Of a stretch of DNA of 47,555 nt, positions 12,107 through 22,541 are shown piece by piece. Position numbers and translations under genes: made by a program. The notes under the pieces were generated by a model. It saw only the letters and a program-made list of their open reading frames with translations, had not been told where the DNA came from and searched no databases. The stretch is from the NCBI GenBank assembly GCA_001687465.1, contig LVLI01000608.1, positions 1 through 47,555 of the forward strand, given 5' to 3'. Source of the DNA: Halocafeteria seosinensis. Taxonomy: Eukaryota > Sar > Bigyra > Bicosoecida. How positions within the stretch are numbered: position 1 is the stretch's first letter; each line of letters starts with the position of its first letter.

Positions 12107-15100
12107 ACGTCAGTGTCGCGGCTGGACTGCGGATTATGACTTGTTCGAGGCCGCGGCATCACAGCGGCAGTATACTCAGGTTCGACGGCGCTTGTGGAGC
12201 CGTCTATAACATTCCCCTCGTCAATGCAAAGTACTGTGTCACTTTCAGGATATTGAAACGCTTCGTTTTCATGGCCGGTGTCTGCTTCAGCAATCGTGAA
12301 GAGAACTGCTTGATATGGAGAGTCCTCGCCGTTCGCTTGGTTCAATGTTCCACTGTACACGATCTCCTCATTTATAAGGATGTCAAATTCTCGAACACCA
12401 CGTTGCGGTGTCTTGCTGTAATTTTTCAGTTGTACTGCGGACACACATACAGGAAAGTCAAAAAGGAGTTTGAGCTGATTCGTGTCGGTGTCCGATTCAG
12501 CGCTCACTAGAGGTGTTAGCCACGGAGGATGTCCTCTGGCTGATGATGATGCCAGATTTTCGGGAACTCGGGTGTCAAATATCGGTGGTACCTTGTGACT
12601 GCTTTCAATCTGGTGAGATAGTCCGAAGATCTCATTCTGCATCGACGGAGGTATACTGCTTCGTTCGATTATCCGTTTTGTTTCGTTAGGACTCTTGGTT
12701 TGCATTGTTGCTTGGTATTCTTGCAAAAGAAGAGTGTTGACGCTATGGGGATCGGCCTGGATATTATCTGGGTTTAGCTGGAAGTGGTACCCGTTCGGAG
12801 CAATGACCTGGAGGCTGTCAAGACCGACATAATGCGGATCTCCCCAGGTGCTTCGCAGATTCATGGTTAAAGAGTAAGCAAGTGGAAGGGAAGGGGTGTC
12901 TATATGAAAATTGTCCCTCATGGCACCCTCCGTTGGCTCCCACCTGTCTTGATCCAAGGACAACCCTAACGTGCGCCACACACTTAAAGGTAGGGGCTCT
13001 ACGCATCGAGGTGTGCCTTCAATAGAGTGCATGAAGGCTGTGGATTCGCTCTTTATGGTGGGTTGTTCACACCGATGGTTTTCGAGCACGCGCGGCTCCG
13101 GTGTACAGTAAATTTGCTCATCGCCGTCTTTCGATTTCGTGAAATAGATAGCCTGCGGAGTCTGCCAGTTATGTTTGGGTTCTCCACGTCTTATCCAAAC
13201 GGCAGCATCGTTGACAGATGTGCCTCCAAACCACGCAGAGGGCCTTAATATCCCGGGGTGTACAGCGCATCCGTCCAGGCGACATACCAAGCGGCGAACT
13301 GCTGAGGTGGTTCGGTTCCATACTTTGATTCCTGCTATCGGACGCCGTTTTCCCATGTCAAGAACCAATACCGCTGTTCCTTCCGACACATCGGAACCTG
13401 GACGGTACTCTTCTAGTTCTGCCGATAATCCATTGAGTGCGGTTTCGTCAGTAAATCCAATTTTACAAGGGCTGGCAGAACTAAGCGGAATGCTGAATGC
13501 GGAATCGTTTCTTCCGTCTTGTAGCATCGAGGCAGCATCTACCTTTCTGGTCACCGAGTCGTATCTCCACAGGTAGTATGATTCTGTTACTTCGGCGGAG
13601 GCATCGATGTACTCCGTTCTTGCATCCATTGTAAGCGGTTTAATTTGCCGTATGCCAACGGAGACATCCTCTGTATCTGTATCCCATTGGTCGATAAGCC
13701 ACAGCTCGATGAATCTACATAGAGCGTGGCGCGCATCCACTTCTTTTGGCTCGATAAATTTGGGAGGAGACGCAGGCGGGGTCACAGATTGGGCTATTCC
13801 GGTATCAACACTTGCATCTACGTCTGCCGCGGAATCACGAAGTCGGGTATCACTAAGCGACTCTTGGTCATTGGTTTGAATCTCTTCGAAGGGAATTGGA
13901 GGAGGAAGAACTCGTCTCCTGCGAGCGATTCCTTCTTCAGTCTCGTAAAAGGTTTGGAAAATATCTGCGAAGGCATCCGTATCACCACCACCTTCGTTGT
14001 AAATATCTCCGGTTGAAGGTCTGTCAGCCTCACATATCGACCCTGATCGGTCGCTCTTAATATATCCGTTTGTATGGTCGTGTTCACGAATATGTCCAAT
14101 ATGTTCCGGATGCATACTAAAAAGCAAACTTTCGCTGCAAGAGAGCGGTTCTCTAGGAAGTATGCCTGGTGCTTTGCGAACCTCTCCTTCAAAAATTCTG
14201 CGTCCATCCATGAAGACTCCAACGAGTCTTGCACCCCGATAGCTATGTATTCTGTCCTTATTATAGTTCCATATCCTTAGCATTGAAAGTTCAATTTCCG
14301 TAGTCGAGCACATGGTAAGAATGATGGGGGAGCAATAGATACCGAGCCAAGCATGCACATCATCGCAAGTGGCATGAGGCTTCTTAATTATGCGAGACTC
14401 CGAATAACCGGTACATGTCTTGTTCCCATGTAAATGTGTGTCCATGTGTGCTATCCGTATGGCTTGGATAGACGGTTCTGCCCCTGTATCTACTTCTTCA
14501 AGGGTTGGACGCAACAGATCTGCTTCGTGCCGCACGAGCGAGGCGGGATCATCGAACGAGTGCCATCCACCATCAAGAGTATTTGCCACATGCTGCTGAA
14601 TCTCCTGATCAATTCTCCCTTCAACGGTGACACCATTGTTTCCAAAAACCTCCAACCCATTCAGTCCAATGTAATTCGGATCTCCCCAATTGGAGTAAAG
14701 GACCAGATGAATGACATGGCCATGTGGTAACGTCGGCAGGTTTACTATGGACTCTTCTTCCTCTGCTGCCGAGGCCATGAAGGAAACAGAGGCAAAGCTC
14801 TCATCTAATACCTGCTTCTGAAATTCCCTCTCATCCATTTCGCACGAAGATTCCGCTCTCTGAATATACCGGTCTGATTGTTCATTGCAATGCTGAAGCT
14901 GCCCGTAATGGTCTGCGTCAAAGCGAGCTATCTGCTGACGACTCTGCTCCAAGTCTTCATCCCTATCTGCAATATCAAGCTCATTTCTTTCACGATTCAA
15001 AGCCGGTAAGCTGGCCTCATGTGGACGTGAATCCATCAAGCCCTTTGGTAGCCTCGATTGATTCGCTCCAAGAAAACACTCATCTGCCACTGCGGCCGCA

Positions 15101-16494
15101 TGTCCATCTTCTGGATGCCTTTCCTGTGCAGCACCAACTTTACTAAGTCTCTTGCGCATTCTTCTTTTAATCTTTTCCTTCCGTTTAAGCTCGCTGCTAT
15201 CACCTAAATCTGTTTGGAGCCACTTACCCGCACACCCTGGCATGGGGACGGAAATTGACACACATTCATTCAAAGAGGCATTCCCCACTCCTTGGGTGAG
15301 CTTTCCCTCCCAAATTAAGTGCTCATCCAATGTGACAGTGACCTTCTTGATGCCATCTCGCAAAGTGATTCCTGAAGGTACGTCTTCCTCCACCTCGTGG
15401 TAGGCGTTCCAGTTCCAGATGACAATGCGATGCAAGTTGAAGCTTGCAGGAGTAAAAATACTGAATTTGAAAATTGGAGCAAAGCCAACGTCCTCGGTTG
15501 AACGAAGCAACATTGCTCTCCACATATCCCCGCGAGACGCGGTTTTGAAATGCCCATTGCATAGCCTTTCCAGTGAATCCATCTTCGCTACATCGCACCC
15601 GCTATTGATAGAGTGAACCTTCAGCATCTCTTCGCTTAGTGGGAATAGTTTCGAAGCACCATATCCCTCGGTATCGTCGCTTCCGTATAGTTGTATTTCG
15701 GTCAGCCCCACCATCAGCACATCCCCTGGAGTAAGATTCGTAAGGGCTCCGTCCTCGCGAAAGGTGTTCCAGACGTTAATTACAACTTCACGGAAACCAG
15801 TTTCGTTCGTAGCACTCACGTGTCCGCCCGTAGGAGCTTTTGCATCCTTCGTCAAGTCGGTAGTTCCAAAACGGCTTTCCAAATCCACGAAGGACACATT
15901 TTGTTGCAATAGCCTCCGTAGCGCTTCGCGCTCCTCGTACGGTAGTTGTCGCAGCTGGCGTTTGAGACTCGGTCTATCGCGGCTGTCCATCCATGTCGCC
16001 TGTGCACCGGACGGCCGCCGGTCCCGACACGGCGTAGTACTAGTACTCCCTACGGAAATCGGCTGATCCCATCCTCTTCCTGTACCGTTGGTGTCTGCAT
16101 GCGCATCATCAGCATGAGGACGACGACGACGTCGATTTGAATCACGGGGAGGTGTCATTGCCGCCCCTGTCGTTGTTGCTGTGTTGACTCTGTCATCCTC
16201 CCGGGATACATGGCGAAGATGACCACGGTGGTTGTGGTCGTCGAAGTCACCCTGCGGGGTGTATGGAGCATGAGCGAACAAGTCCCAGGACCCTCGAGCT
16301 CGCCTGGACGGAGACAGGGAGTGGTCCTTTTGGCTTCCCTTGTCCACCATCGCTTTCCCACGTCGATGGAATGGAAGCATAAAAGAACAAACACAACGCA
16401 ACACACCTTTACAATGATGCAGGACTGCCACAGCTTGGGGCTTGGAAGGAAGGCGATACTGGTATATGCCTAACTTCACAAGCAACAATTGCAA
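12070..16494 (-). CDS. KATNIP: KATNIP (katanin-interacting, KIAA0556) homologue with three DUF4457-like units
   Basis: Intronless frame of up to 1474 residues. KATNIP in animals associates with microtubules, binds katanin and is needed for normal cilia. Three copies of the DUF4457-type signature are visible: near residue 258 (PGDVLMVGLTEIQLYG), near 598 (LYSNWGDPNYIGLNGLEVFG) and near 1221 (LRSTWGDPHYVGLDSLQVIA). Each is followed by a partner segment of the type IVIWNWN or LRIWNYNKDRIHSYRGARLV. Linkers are long and charged. The N-terminal 200 residues are basic and low in complexity. The true start is uncertain: ATGs at 16494, 16380 and 16350 are all in frame, and the later ones look more natural. 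The 5' region is only about 210 bp from the cystinosin stop on the same strand. Its stop codon lies inside the convergent neighbour's last exon. Confidence 0.87.
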   Translation of the reverse strand: MQLLLVKLGIYQYRLPSKPQAVAVLHHCKGVLRCVCSFMLPFHRRGKAMVDKGSQKDHSLSPSRRARGSWDLFAHAPYTPQGDFDDHNHRGHLRHVSREDDRVNTATTTGAAMTPPRDSNRRRRRPHADDAHADTNGTGRGWDQPISVGSTSTTPCRDRRPSGAQATWMDSRDRPSLKRQLRQLPYEEREALRRLLQQNVSFVDLESRFGTTDLTKDAKAPTGGHVSATNETGFREVVINVWNTFREDGALTNLTPGDVLMVGLTEIQLYGSDDTEGYGASKLFPLSEEMLKVHSINSGCDVAKMDSLERLCNGHFKTASRGDMWRAMLLRSTEDVGFAPIFKFSIFTPASFNLHRIVIWNWNAYHEVEEDVPSGITLRDGIKKVTVTLDEHLIWEGKLTQGVGNASLNECVSISVPMPGCAGKWLQTDLGDSSELKRKEKIKRRMRKRLSKVGAAQERHPEDGHAAAVADECFLGANQSRLPKGLMDSRPHEASLPALNRERNELDIADRDEDLEQSRQQIARFDADHYGQLQHCNEQSDRYIQRAESSCEMDEREFQKQVLDESFASVSFMASAAEEEESIVNLPTLPHGHVIHLVLYSNWGDPNYIGLNGLEVFGNNGVTVEGRIDQEIQQHVANTLDGGWHSFDDPASLVRHEADLLRPTLEEVDTGAEPSIQAIRIAHMDTHLHGNKTCTGYSESRIIKKPHATCDDVHAWLGIYCSPIILTMCSTTEIELSMLRIWNYNKDRIHSYRGARLVGVFMDGRRIFEGEVRKAPGILPREPLSCSESLLFSMHPEHIGHIREHDHTNGYIKSDRSGSICEADRPSTGDIYNEGGGDTDAFADIFQTFYETEEGIARRRRVLPPPIPFEEIQTNDQESLSDTRLRDSAADVDASVDTGIAQSVTPPASPPKFIEPKEVDARHALCRFIELWLIDQWDTDTEDVSVGIRQIKPLTMDARTEYIDASAEVTESYYLWRYDSVTRKVDAASMLQDGRNDSAFSIPLSSASPCKIGFTDETALNGLSAELEEYRPGSDVSEGTAVLVLDMGKRRPIAGIKVWNRTTSAVRRLVCRLDGCAVHPGILRPSAWFGGTSVNDAAVWIRRGEPKHNWQTPQAIYFTKSKDGDEQIYCTPEPRVLENHRCEQPTIKSESTAFMHSIEGTPRCVEPLPLSVWRTLGLSLDQDRWEPTEGAMRDNFHIDTPSLPLAYSLTMNLRSTWGDPHYVGLDSLQVIAPNGYHFQLNPDNIQADPHSVNTLLLQEYQATMQTKSPNETKRIIERSSIPPSMQNEIFGLSHQIESSHKVPPIFDTRVPENLASSSARGHPPWLTPLVSAESDTDTNQLKLLFDFPVCVSAVQLKNYSKTPQRGVREFDILINEEIVYSGTLNQANGEDSPYQAVLFTIAEADTGHENEAFQYPESDTVLCIDEGNVIDGSTSAVEPEYTAAVMPRPRTSHNPQSSRDTDVHSSTSTGASFS

Positions 16495-16705
16495 GTTGCA
16501 CCTCGTGCTTCACGCATTCAGCCAGGCGAGCAGCATGGGGTCCATGACATAGGAGGTATGAAGAGATAATTTCAGATCTATCGGTGAATGGATGGAAGAA
16601 TTGGGCACAACCTAACATGGTAACGACGAAGTGACTTTTTACCCACGGGTTGTAGTCCTATTTCACTTAGAACATTATATAGCTATAGTTTAGGTTGCTA
16701 GGGAT

Positions 16706-18530
16706 TCACACATGTTCTTCTTTTTCAGTGTTGACAACGAGGGGAGAACGTTCCTGATCGCCAGTGGAGTTGTATAGCTCTTTCTTCAGTGTCTCTTCCG
16801 CAACGCGGTTTATCTTTCTGTTGTTTTCAGCGTACACGCAAAAGTGTTGAGACATTAATATAACATCAAAAATCATTGAAGCCGTTCCTAATCCAAACTG
16901 CAACAGACGTTAGCCATACAGCTTTTATATAAGCCGACGGGGAATCTAAGGAGGCGACATACCTTAACAGGGTCACCAGCTATTGCGCTCCAGTCATTTT
17001 TTATACCCGAATCCATTAGCTGTTGCAGCACAGAGAGGGAACCTCCAGTGATGTCCAGCAGGACATTCCAGATGTTAAAACCAACGGTGCTCTTTCGTTG
17101 CCTGCAGTACCAGCGGTTGAAGTGCTTCATCTATAGCTACATAAAAATCCACAAAAGAGAAGTCTTGTACGTACCAATTCAATTTCACTTGGGCAAGATA
17201 TTTTACCAATGTGACCAGCAGTTTGATATACGAAATGACTAGTAACCAGTTCAGCCAGGTTAATGAGCTACCTTTAGCATTAGCAAGTATCAGTATAGCA
17301 TAGATGCCGGCGAGGGTCACAGATATAGCCGTGATCACCCAGCCCAGACGGGAAACCTGCAGCAGTGCAAGTACACTACATTAGAACACTTCCTTTAGTA
17401 TTTCGCTTTTCATCGCACGCACCTTTTGAGTGCCTGACTGGTAGTAAATTGACTGGCAAATTGTCAAGATTGTAAAGAATAGAGCATGTAGCGCAAAGAA
17501 AACGTCATTAGCCTGCACAGAGCTAGTATGCCCGTTATTTTGCTCTCGGTATTGCTTCTGGATTGTTGAGTCCCAAAAATAGGCGCAGTTATACACGGAG
17601 TATGCCGTGAAGCCAATGACATTCATCAGTTGATAGTCAAAACTGTATCCCACTACCGACTTTCTCACCCAGTTCAGATACACCTGAGGATAAAATGAGA
17701 TCGACCATGCGGCAAAATATGTCCATCCGATGACCCCAGAGATATAGTTCCAAGGAGATCGGATATTTTTGCTCGGTATAGTGAGTCCAACGATGAAACC
17801 GAAAGCGAGAATTCCTAGAATTCCGGCCGTGACTACTTGGGCTGTAGTGAAATGGTATTTGCCACAGACGATACCCGGGGGAGCGGCATGCTCTCCCGCT
17901 TTCTGCAACAACTGTTGTTTGAGTACAGGATCATCCTCATCCTCGGGGTTGACATTGAATTGTTCCTCTGCAAAGTGTAATCCATCCGTCCATACATACA
18001 CAGTGAACACAAGTGCATGAACAGAAGATAGAGTCTACAAAATAATACTTAAACGAACGAGGTCTGAAACAGCCCTTATATCTTGAGGACAATAGAGTGC
18101 ACGCGTGCCTGCATCTCCACCCCAGTGCTCGCTGGGATGCTGTGTTCCCCAGGACTCCAGCACGCGTTACGACAAGTGGGCATTCACAAACAAACAATCA
18201 AACCCACAAACACTCACACGCGGTATCTAACATACTTAGCTGAGCTTCCCTGTCGGAGTTCGTGGACAGGGATCGTGCTCCACCAATGAATACGGCGTCT
18301 CCTCCTCGTGTGTTGGAGTAGGAGCTCTGCTCGACGTCAGGGTTCGTAGCAGGTTCAGCGGCAGGTGTTTCGTTTCCATTCTCTGCAATAGTAGTTTTCC
18401 ATCCCTCTGCGTTTGTGTGTATCGTTGATTCGCGATTTGACGCTTCTGTGTGGGCGAAGGAGGAAGTTGGGGGAGGCCCATCCTCCTCTGGCTCGTCCGG
18501 CTTCCTGCCCTTTTTCGACTTCCGCGGCAT
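16706..18530 (-). CDS. CTNS: Cystinosin, lysosomal/vacuolar cystine-proton symporter
   Basis: Exports cystine from lysosome-like compartments. Five exons: 18530-18236, 17967-17423, 17356-17175, 17101-16963 and 16897-16706, giving 450 residues. Seven helices are recognisable from SPWNYISGVIGWTYFAAWS onward. PQ-loop 1 is SFYPQVYLNWVRKSVVGYSF. Loop 2 is KYLAQVKLNW followed, across an intron, by QRKSTVGFNIWNVLLDITGG; its proline is replaced by alanine. The end of the last helices (FGLGTASMIFDVILMSQHFC) matches the family closely. The N-terminus is unusual: about 98 hydrophilic Ser/Glu-rich residues (MPRKSKKGRKPDEPEED) with no signal peptide, then a hydrophobic segment. Intron 1 is about 268 nt, long for this window, so a further small exon is possible. 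The tail ends EKEEHV without an obvious lysosomal GYDQL-type signal. Confidence 0.93.
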
Positions 18531-19679
18531 AAGTGCGCACCGCCAGCAGACGATCCTGGCAGAAGTTACTATTAGGTAAAGCTTGTACCTTCCGCTCCTC
18601 TTCTGTAGGCATTCCAATCCACAATGCCATTGAGAAGGTCTGCTGTGATAGTGTGGTCCAGCTTGTGGAGTCGGAAACGACCTTGCCGAAAGGGTGACCG
18701 CTACAGTACAGCATGTAAAGGAAAACGCGTTGGTTTGTGTGTATTGCATCCACTATCTACACTATGCGGGATGTTTAAGGATTAAGGCGCGAGAACGCGG
18801 TTCTCGTTGACCGGATGGGCTGTTAGTTTGGTTTCATCAAGTGTTTTGCGAGATAGGAGGGTTGCAGTGGGTTCGTGATTCGCGCTGAGGCCTGCGGGAA
18901 AGGCATAGAGAATTGATTTCGCGTGTTGGTTGTTTGTGCAGTTACGCATGTGGATCAACTGAGGACGGTAGACGCTGTGTTTCAGTGTAGCTCTTACGGG
19001 AAGAAGTTTAGTCTTGGTAGCGTTATAGAGTAAAGCAATGGTGGATGGTAAGAAAGACGCTGTTTGGTTGATTGAGTTGGTCGCGTAACTGAGCCCAGCA
19101 GACACCATGTTTCAGTGTTGCTCTGTACGGGAAGAAGTCTAGTCTTGGAGCGTACATGCTACGCTGAACTTTGAAGAGTGAATTTTTTGCCCGATCACGT
19201 TGCCATTGGCTATTGCGCGTTTCGGCAGCCTTGGTAGCGTTATAGACAAAAGCAATGGTTGATGCCATCTTGATGGTAAGAAAGACGCTGTTTGGTTGAT
19301 TGAATTGGTTGCGCAACGGAGCCCAGCAGACGCTGTATTTCACTGTTGCTCTTACGGAAAAAGCAACGCTGAACTTGAAGAGTGAATGTTTTGCCAGAAC
19401 ACGTTGCCATGGCTACTGTTGACGTTGACTCTGTTGGAGACCCCTTCTTCGGCCATTAGCACCCCTACTTTGTTCCGACGCTTCTCCCGTAGATGTTCTC
19501 CGGCCTTTACTGTGGACCTTGTCTTTTTCCCTTTTTCCCTTTGTCGCTTTTGTCCAGTTCTGTCCCGCCGCGAACTTCCAAGTCCTGCCAAACACCTCCT
19601 ACTGCTTTGCTACATGGTCCTCATTCATGCGTCACAGAGGATGTCTTGCCGTGTAAGTGCAACTACGGCGCAAGCGTGC
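18531..19679. other. Intergenic region holding a degenerate tandem repeat
   Basis: About 1.15 kb between the cystinosin start and the TPR gene stop, both on the minus strand. The cystinosin promoter must be in the left part. A short inverted repeat (GAGAAC-GCG-GTTCTC) lies near 18791. The middle is the repeat listed separately. The segment 19430-19680 is pyrimidine-rich on the plus strand and shows no gene. Confidence 0.55.
18961..19415. repeat. Degenerate tandem repeat, about 2.5-3 copies
   Basis: Three stretches share the same order of blocks. Copy 1 (18961-19088) runs from GTAGACGCTGTGTTTCAG through TTGGTAGCGTTATAGA and GGTAAGAAAGACGCTGTTTG to a TTGGTTGATTGAGTTGGTCG block. Copy 2 (19089-19318) repeats all of these with an added insert of about 80 bp containing ACGCTGAACTTTGAAGAG and CACGTTGCCATTGGC. 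Copy 3 (19319-19415) has the first blocks plus the same insert. A fragment of a further unit end precedes copy 1 (about 18927-18960). Copies differ by substitutions and small indels, so the array is old. No coding function is supported. Confidence 0.85.
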
Positions 19680-22541
19680 TCACAGTAGGGCTGAGGCAAT
19701 GATGCATGGCAATCGAGTAATGATGCGCTGCAAACGGAACGTTTGGTAGGAATTCGAATCTCTGGGAGGGTAACAGCCAACTGAGTAGAGCTTCGCTGAT
19801 ATATAGATGTGCGTTTCATGCTGGTTTGGAACGATATGATCATAAACGAGCTCTGCTTGCTGCGAGTTATCGTCGCTGTCATCCAACACAATTACGTCTG
19901 CCTCATTTTCACGCTGAGTCGTTGAGACGCCACTGCTCGGCTCCAGCTCAACAGAGCGGCCAGCGCAACCTGCTGAATTTAGCAATGTTGCGACGCCTTC
20001 GTGCCTGTGGAGATCCCCTGGTGAAATCGGGTGATCACCATATGATATTACCGTATTACCACTGGCATCCAACTGTGCTGGTGTAGCCTCCTCGGCGGAG
20101 TAGGTACTCAACCCAATCTCCTGGGAATAGCAGGAAATTGCTTCTTCATAGTCTTGAATCTCGCGCACGAGTGTGTCTTTGATCTTCTTAAGTTCATCTG
20201 ACTGAGGAAATAACGCAATTGCCTTGTTCAGAAATACCAGAGCCTCCTCCCGGCGATTAAACCTGGATAAACTTGCGGATTTTAACATGTAAGCGTTCCA
20301 ATAATGCGGATCGCATGATATAGCTTCATCAAAACACATTATAGCCTCTTCGCAGCAGCCCCACTTTGCAAGCACTATTCCTTTGTCCACATATGCGTCT
20401 TTATCGGTAGCGTCCAAAGCTATTATCTTTTTGCAACACGCCAAAATATCTTCAAAGCTTCTGAGCTCCTTCAAAGATGCGAGTTTGTTGACGTAGGCCT
20501 GTTTATAACAAGGATCCAAGCGAATAACGTGGTTGAAACAGGCAACTGCTTCCTTACTACGGCCTAATGCTTGTAGAGCTTTACCCTGCCATTCGTAAGC
20601 ACTTTTGTCTTGGGGATCCAACTCTATAACTTTGTTAAACCGCAAAATAGCTTCAGCATACCGACCCAGCTCATTCAGCATATGACCTTGCGTTTTGTAA
20701 CTTTCTTTATCCTGCTGATCCAAAGCGATCACCCTACCGAATGACGCAACAGCTTCCTCCAACCGGCGTAATTTCCGTAATGCAACACCTTCATTTTTGT
20801 GTGAGATCTGGTCATCGGCATCTAATTTAATAGCACGGTTAAAGAAAGAGATGGCTGCTTTATTGTAGCCTAGCTGTGCGAGTGTTAAGCCCTTTGTCTG
20901 GTGCAGCATTTGCGAATCGGAAGGAGCCAAGCCAACATCTTTGGGAAGCCAAGAAAGTGCTTCTTTGTAACGACCGAGCCCATATAAGGTCTTACCTTTA
21001 GCGAGATACAGTTGAATGCAACTAGGAATGACTGAAAGGGCTTTATTCAGCAACAATAAGGCTTCCTCGTGACGTCCCGTGTTGAGAAGGAGTGGGTACT
21101 TGTGTAGGTACGCGCTGCGATAGCCTGGATCGCATGCAAGTGCCCGGTCAAAGCATCCTATAGCTTCCTCATCAAGCCCAAGTTTGCTTAATTGTTTTGC
21201 CTTTTCCGTATGCACCTGTGCATCAGACGAATCCAATGCGAGTATTCGATTGCAACACTCTATTGTCTCTCGATGACGGTCTAGTCTCATGAGCGATCTA
21301 AGCTTATGTTCGTGCATCACCTTCTTGCTACCATCCAACCGTATTAGTTCATTGAAGCAAACGACAGCTTCTGTATGTCTGTTTAGCCTCTGTAGTGTTA
21401 TTCCCTTGCTTTCGTATCCCCGAGCATCGTTTGCGTCCACAGCTAAGACTTGATCAAAGCATACAATAGCTTCACTCTCTCGACGCAATTCTATAAGCAG
21501 CTCCCCTTTTAGCAAATAAGTCTCCTTGTCCCTTTTATCCATACCGATGAGTTTATCGTAGCAAGATACAGCTTCTTTGTAGTGCTTGATTTTCTGTAGG
21601 GACACTGCTTTCGCCATGAGGGCATGTTTGTCAGCCGCATCCAGTGCAATGACTTTATCAAAATATGATATGGCTTCTTCATGCCACCATAGTTTCGAGA
21701 ACAATATTCCAGTATTTCGCAGAGCAACCTTGCAGCGAGGATCTATTGCTAGCAGTCGACCATAGCAATATAAAGCGTCGGTATATCGACCCTGTCTCCC
21801 CAATATCGCAGCTTTCTCCAGAAACGCAGTCTTGCCCGTAGGTTCCAAAGCAATGGCGTGATCAAAACACACTTGGGCCTCATCATAACGCTCTAAGTTC
21901 CGTAGCGAAAATCCTTGCTCCAAATAGGCAGCGCAACACTTTGGGTCCATGGCAATCACCTGTTCAAGGCATGCGATAGCTGCTGTATCAGATCCTTGTG
22001 TACGCAGCACGACCGCCTTTGCACCGAGCGCCTCTTTACAATGGGGCCTCAGTAAGAGGACTCGGTTGAAACATTCCAAAGCTTCCTGGTATCGACGTTG
22101 GCGTCCCAAAACAATTCCCATTTCCTGGAGTGCTGGCGCAAATTCAGCGTCCAGTTGTAATATCTGCTGATAATCCTCCAACGCTTTCTGAAGATGGCCT
22201 GCGTTTTTTAACATCACCGCCCGCGTGAAATAAGCGCTCTTGCATTGGGGGTCCAGTGCAATGATTCGACTGTAGCAGTGGATAGCTTCCTCCATTCGAC
22301 CCAGCTTCCTCAGGGAGCTAGCTTTCCGATGATAGCTCTCAGTATCTTTATCATCCAATCGAATGGCATGATCGAAGCACTCAATGGCCTCGACATGGCG
22401 GTCTGAATCGCTCAACGAAATCCCCTTGCTTCGATACGCGCTCTTATCGTGCGCATTCAGTCCAATTCCAGGGTCCACACAGGATATTTCATCATTCCAT
22501 GATGACCGCGCTCGTTTCCCCAAGACTCCGTTCACAGCCAT
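19680..22541 (-). CDS. Large tetratricopeptide-repeat protein with C-terminal SUMO-interaction-like motif
   Basis: Single intronless frame of 953 residues. From about residue 30 to 840 it is a nearly unbroken array of roughly 24 TPR units of 34 residues, each with the pattern KG..L..L.RY.EAI.CFD..I.LD (for example DRHVEAIECFDHAIRLDDKD). Such solenoids act as protein-binding scaffolds; the partner is unknown. The regularity resembles bacterial and archaeal TPR proteins more than most eukaryotic ones. The C-terminal 110 residues are not TPR and contain NEADVIVLDDSDDN near residue 885, a hydrophobic core followed by acids and serine, which matches the SUMO-interaction motif pattern. Lack of introns contrasts with most neighbours and could mean a transfer, a retrocopy or recent repeat expansion. 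Confidence 0.9.
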   Translation of the reverse strand: MAVNGVLGKRARSSWNDEISCVDPGIGLNAHDKSAYRSKGISLSDSDRHVEAIECFDHAIRLDDKDTESYHRKASSLRKLGRMEEAIHCYSRIIALDPQCKSAYFTRAVMLKNAGHLQKALEDYQQILQLDAEFAPALQEMGIVLGRQRRYQEALECFNRVLLLRPHCKEALGAKAVVLRTQGSDTAAIACLEQVIAMDPKCCAAYLEQGFSLRNLERYDEAQVCFDHAIALEPTGKTAFLEKAAILGRQGRYTDALYCYGRLLAIDPRCKVALRNTGILFSKLWWHEEAISYFDKVIALDAADKHALMAKAVSLQKIKHYKEAVSCYDKLIGMDKRDKETYLLKGELLIELRRESEAIVCFDQVLAVDANDARGYESKGITLQRLNRHTEAVVCFNELIRLDGSKKVMHEHKLRSLMRLDRHRETIECCNRILALDSSDAQVHTEKAKQLSKLGLDEEAIGCFDRALACDPGYRSAYLHKYPLLLNTGRHEEALLLLNKALSVIPSCIQLYLAKGKTLYGLGRYKEALSWLPKDVGLAPSDSQMLHQTKGLTLAQLGYNKAAISFFNRAIKLDADDQISHKNEGVALRKLRRLEEAVASFGRVIALDQQDKESYKTQGHMLNELGRYAEAILRFNKVIELDPQDKSAYEWQGKALQALGRSKEAVACFNHVIRLDPCYKQAYVNKLASLKELRSFEDILACCKKIIALDATDKDAYVDKGIVLAKWGCCEEAIMCFDEAISCDPHYWNAYMLKSASLSRFNRREEALVFLNKAIALFPQSDELKKIKDTLVREIQDYEEAISCYSQEIGLSTYSAEEATPAQLDASGNTVISYGDHPISPGDLHRHEGVATLLNSAGCAGRSVELEPSSGVSTTQRENEADVIVLDDSDDNSQQAELVYDHIVPNQHETHIYISAKLYSVGCYPPRDSNSYQTFRLQRIITRLPCIIASALL

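Noticed and set aside
18782-19343. Overlapping minus-strand frames with similar peptides (NQPNSVFLTI and relatives)
   Set aside because: The similarity is explained by the DNA tandem repeat; the frames have no common start or splice structure.
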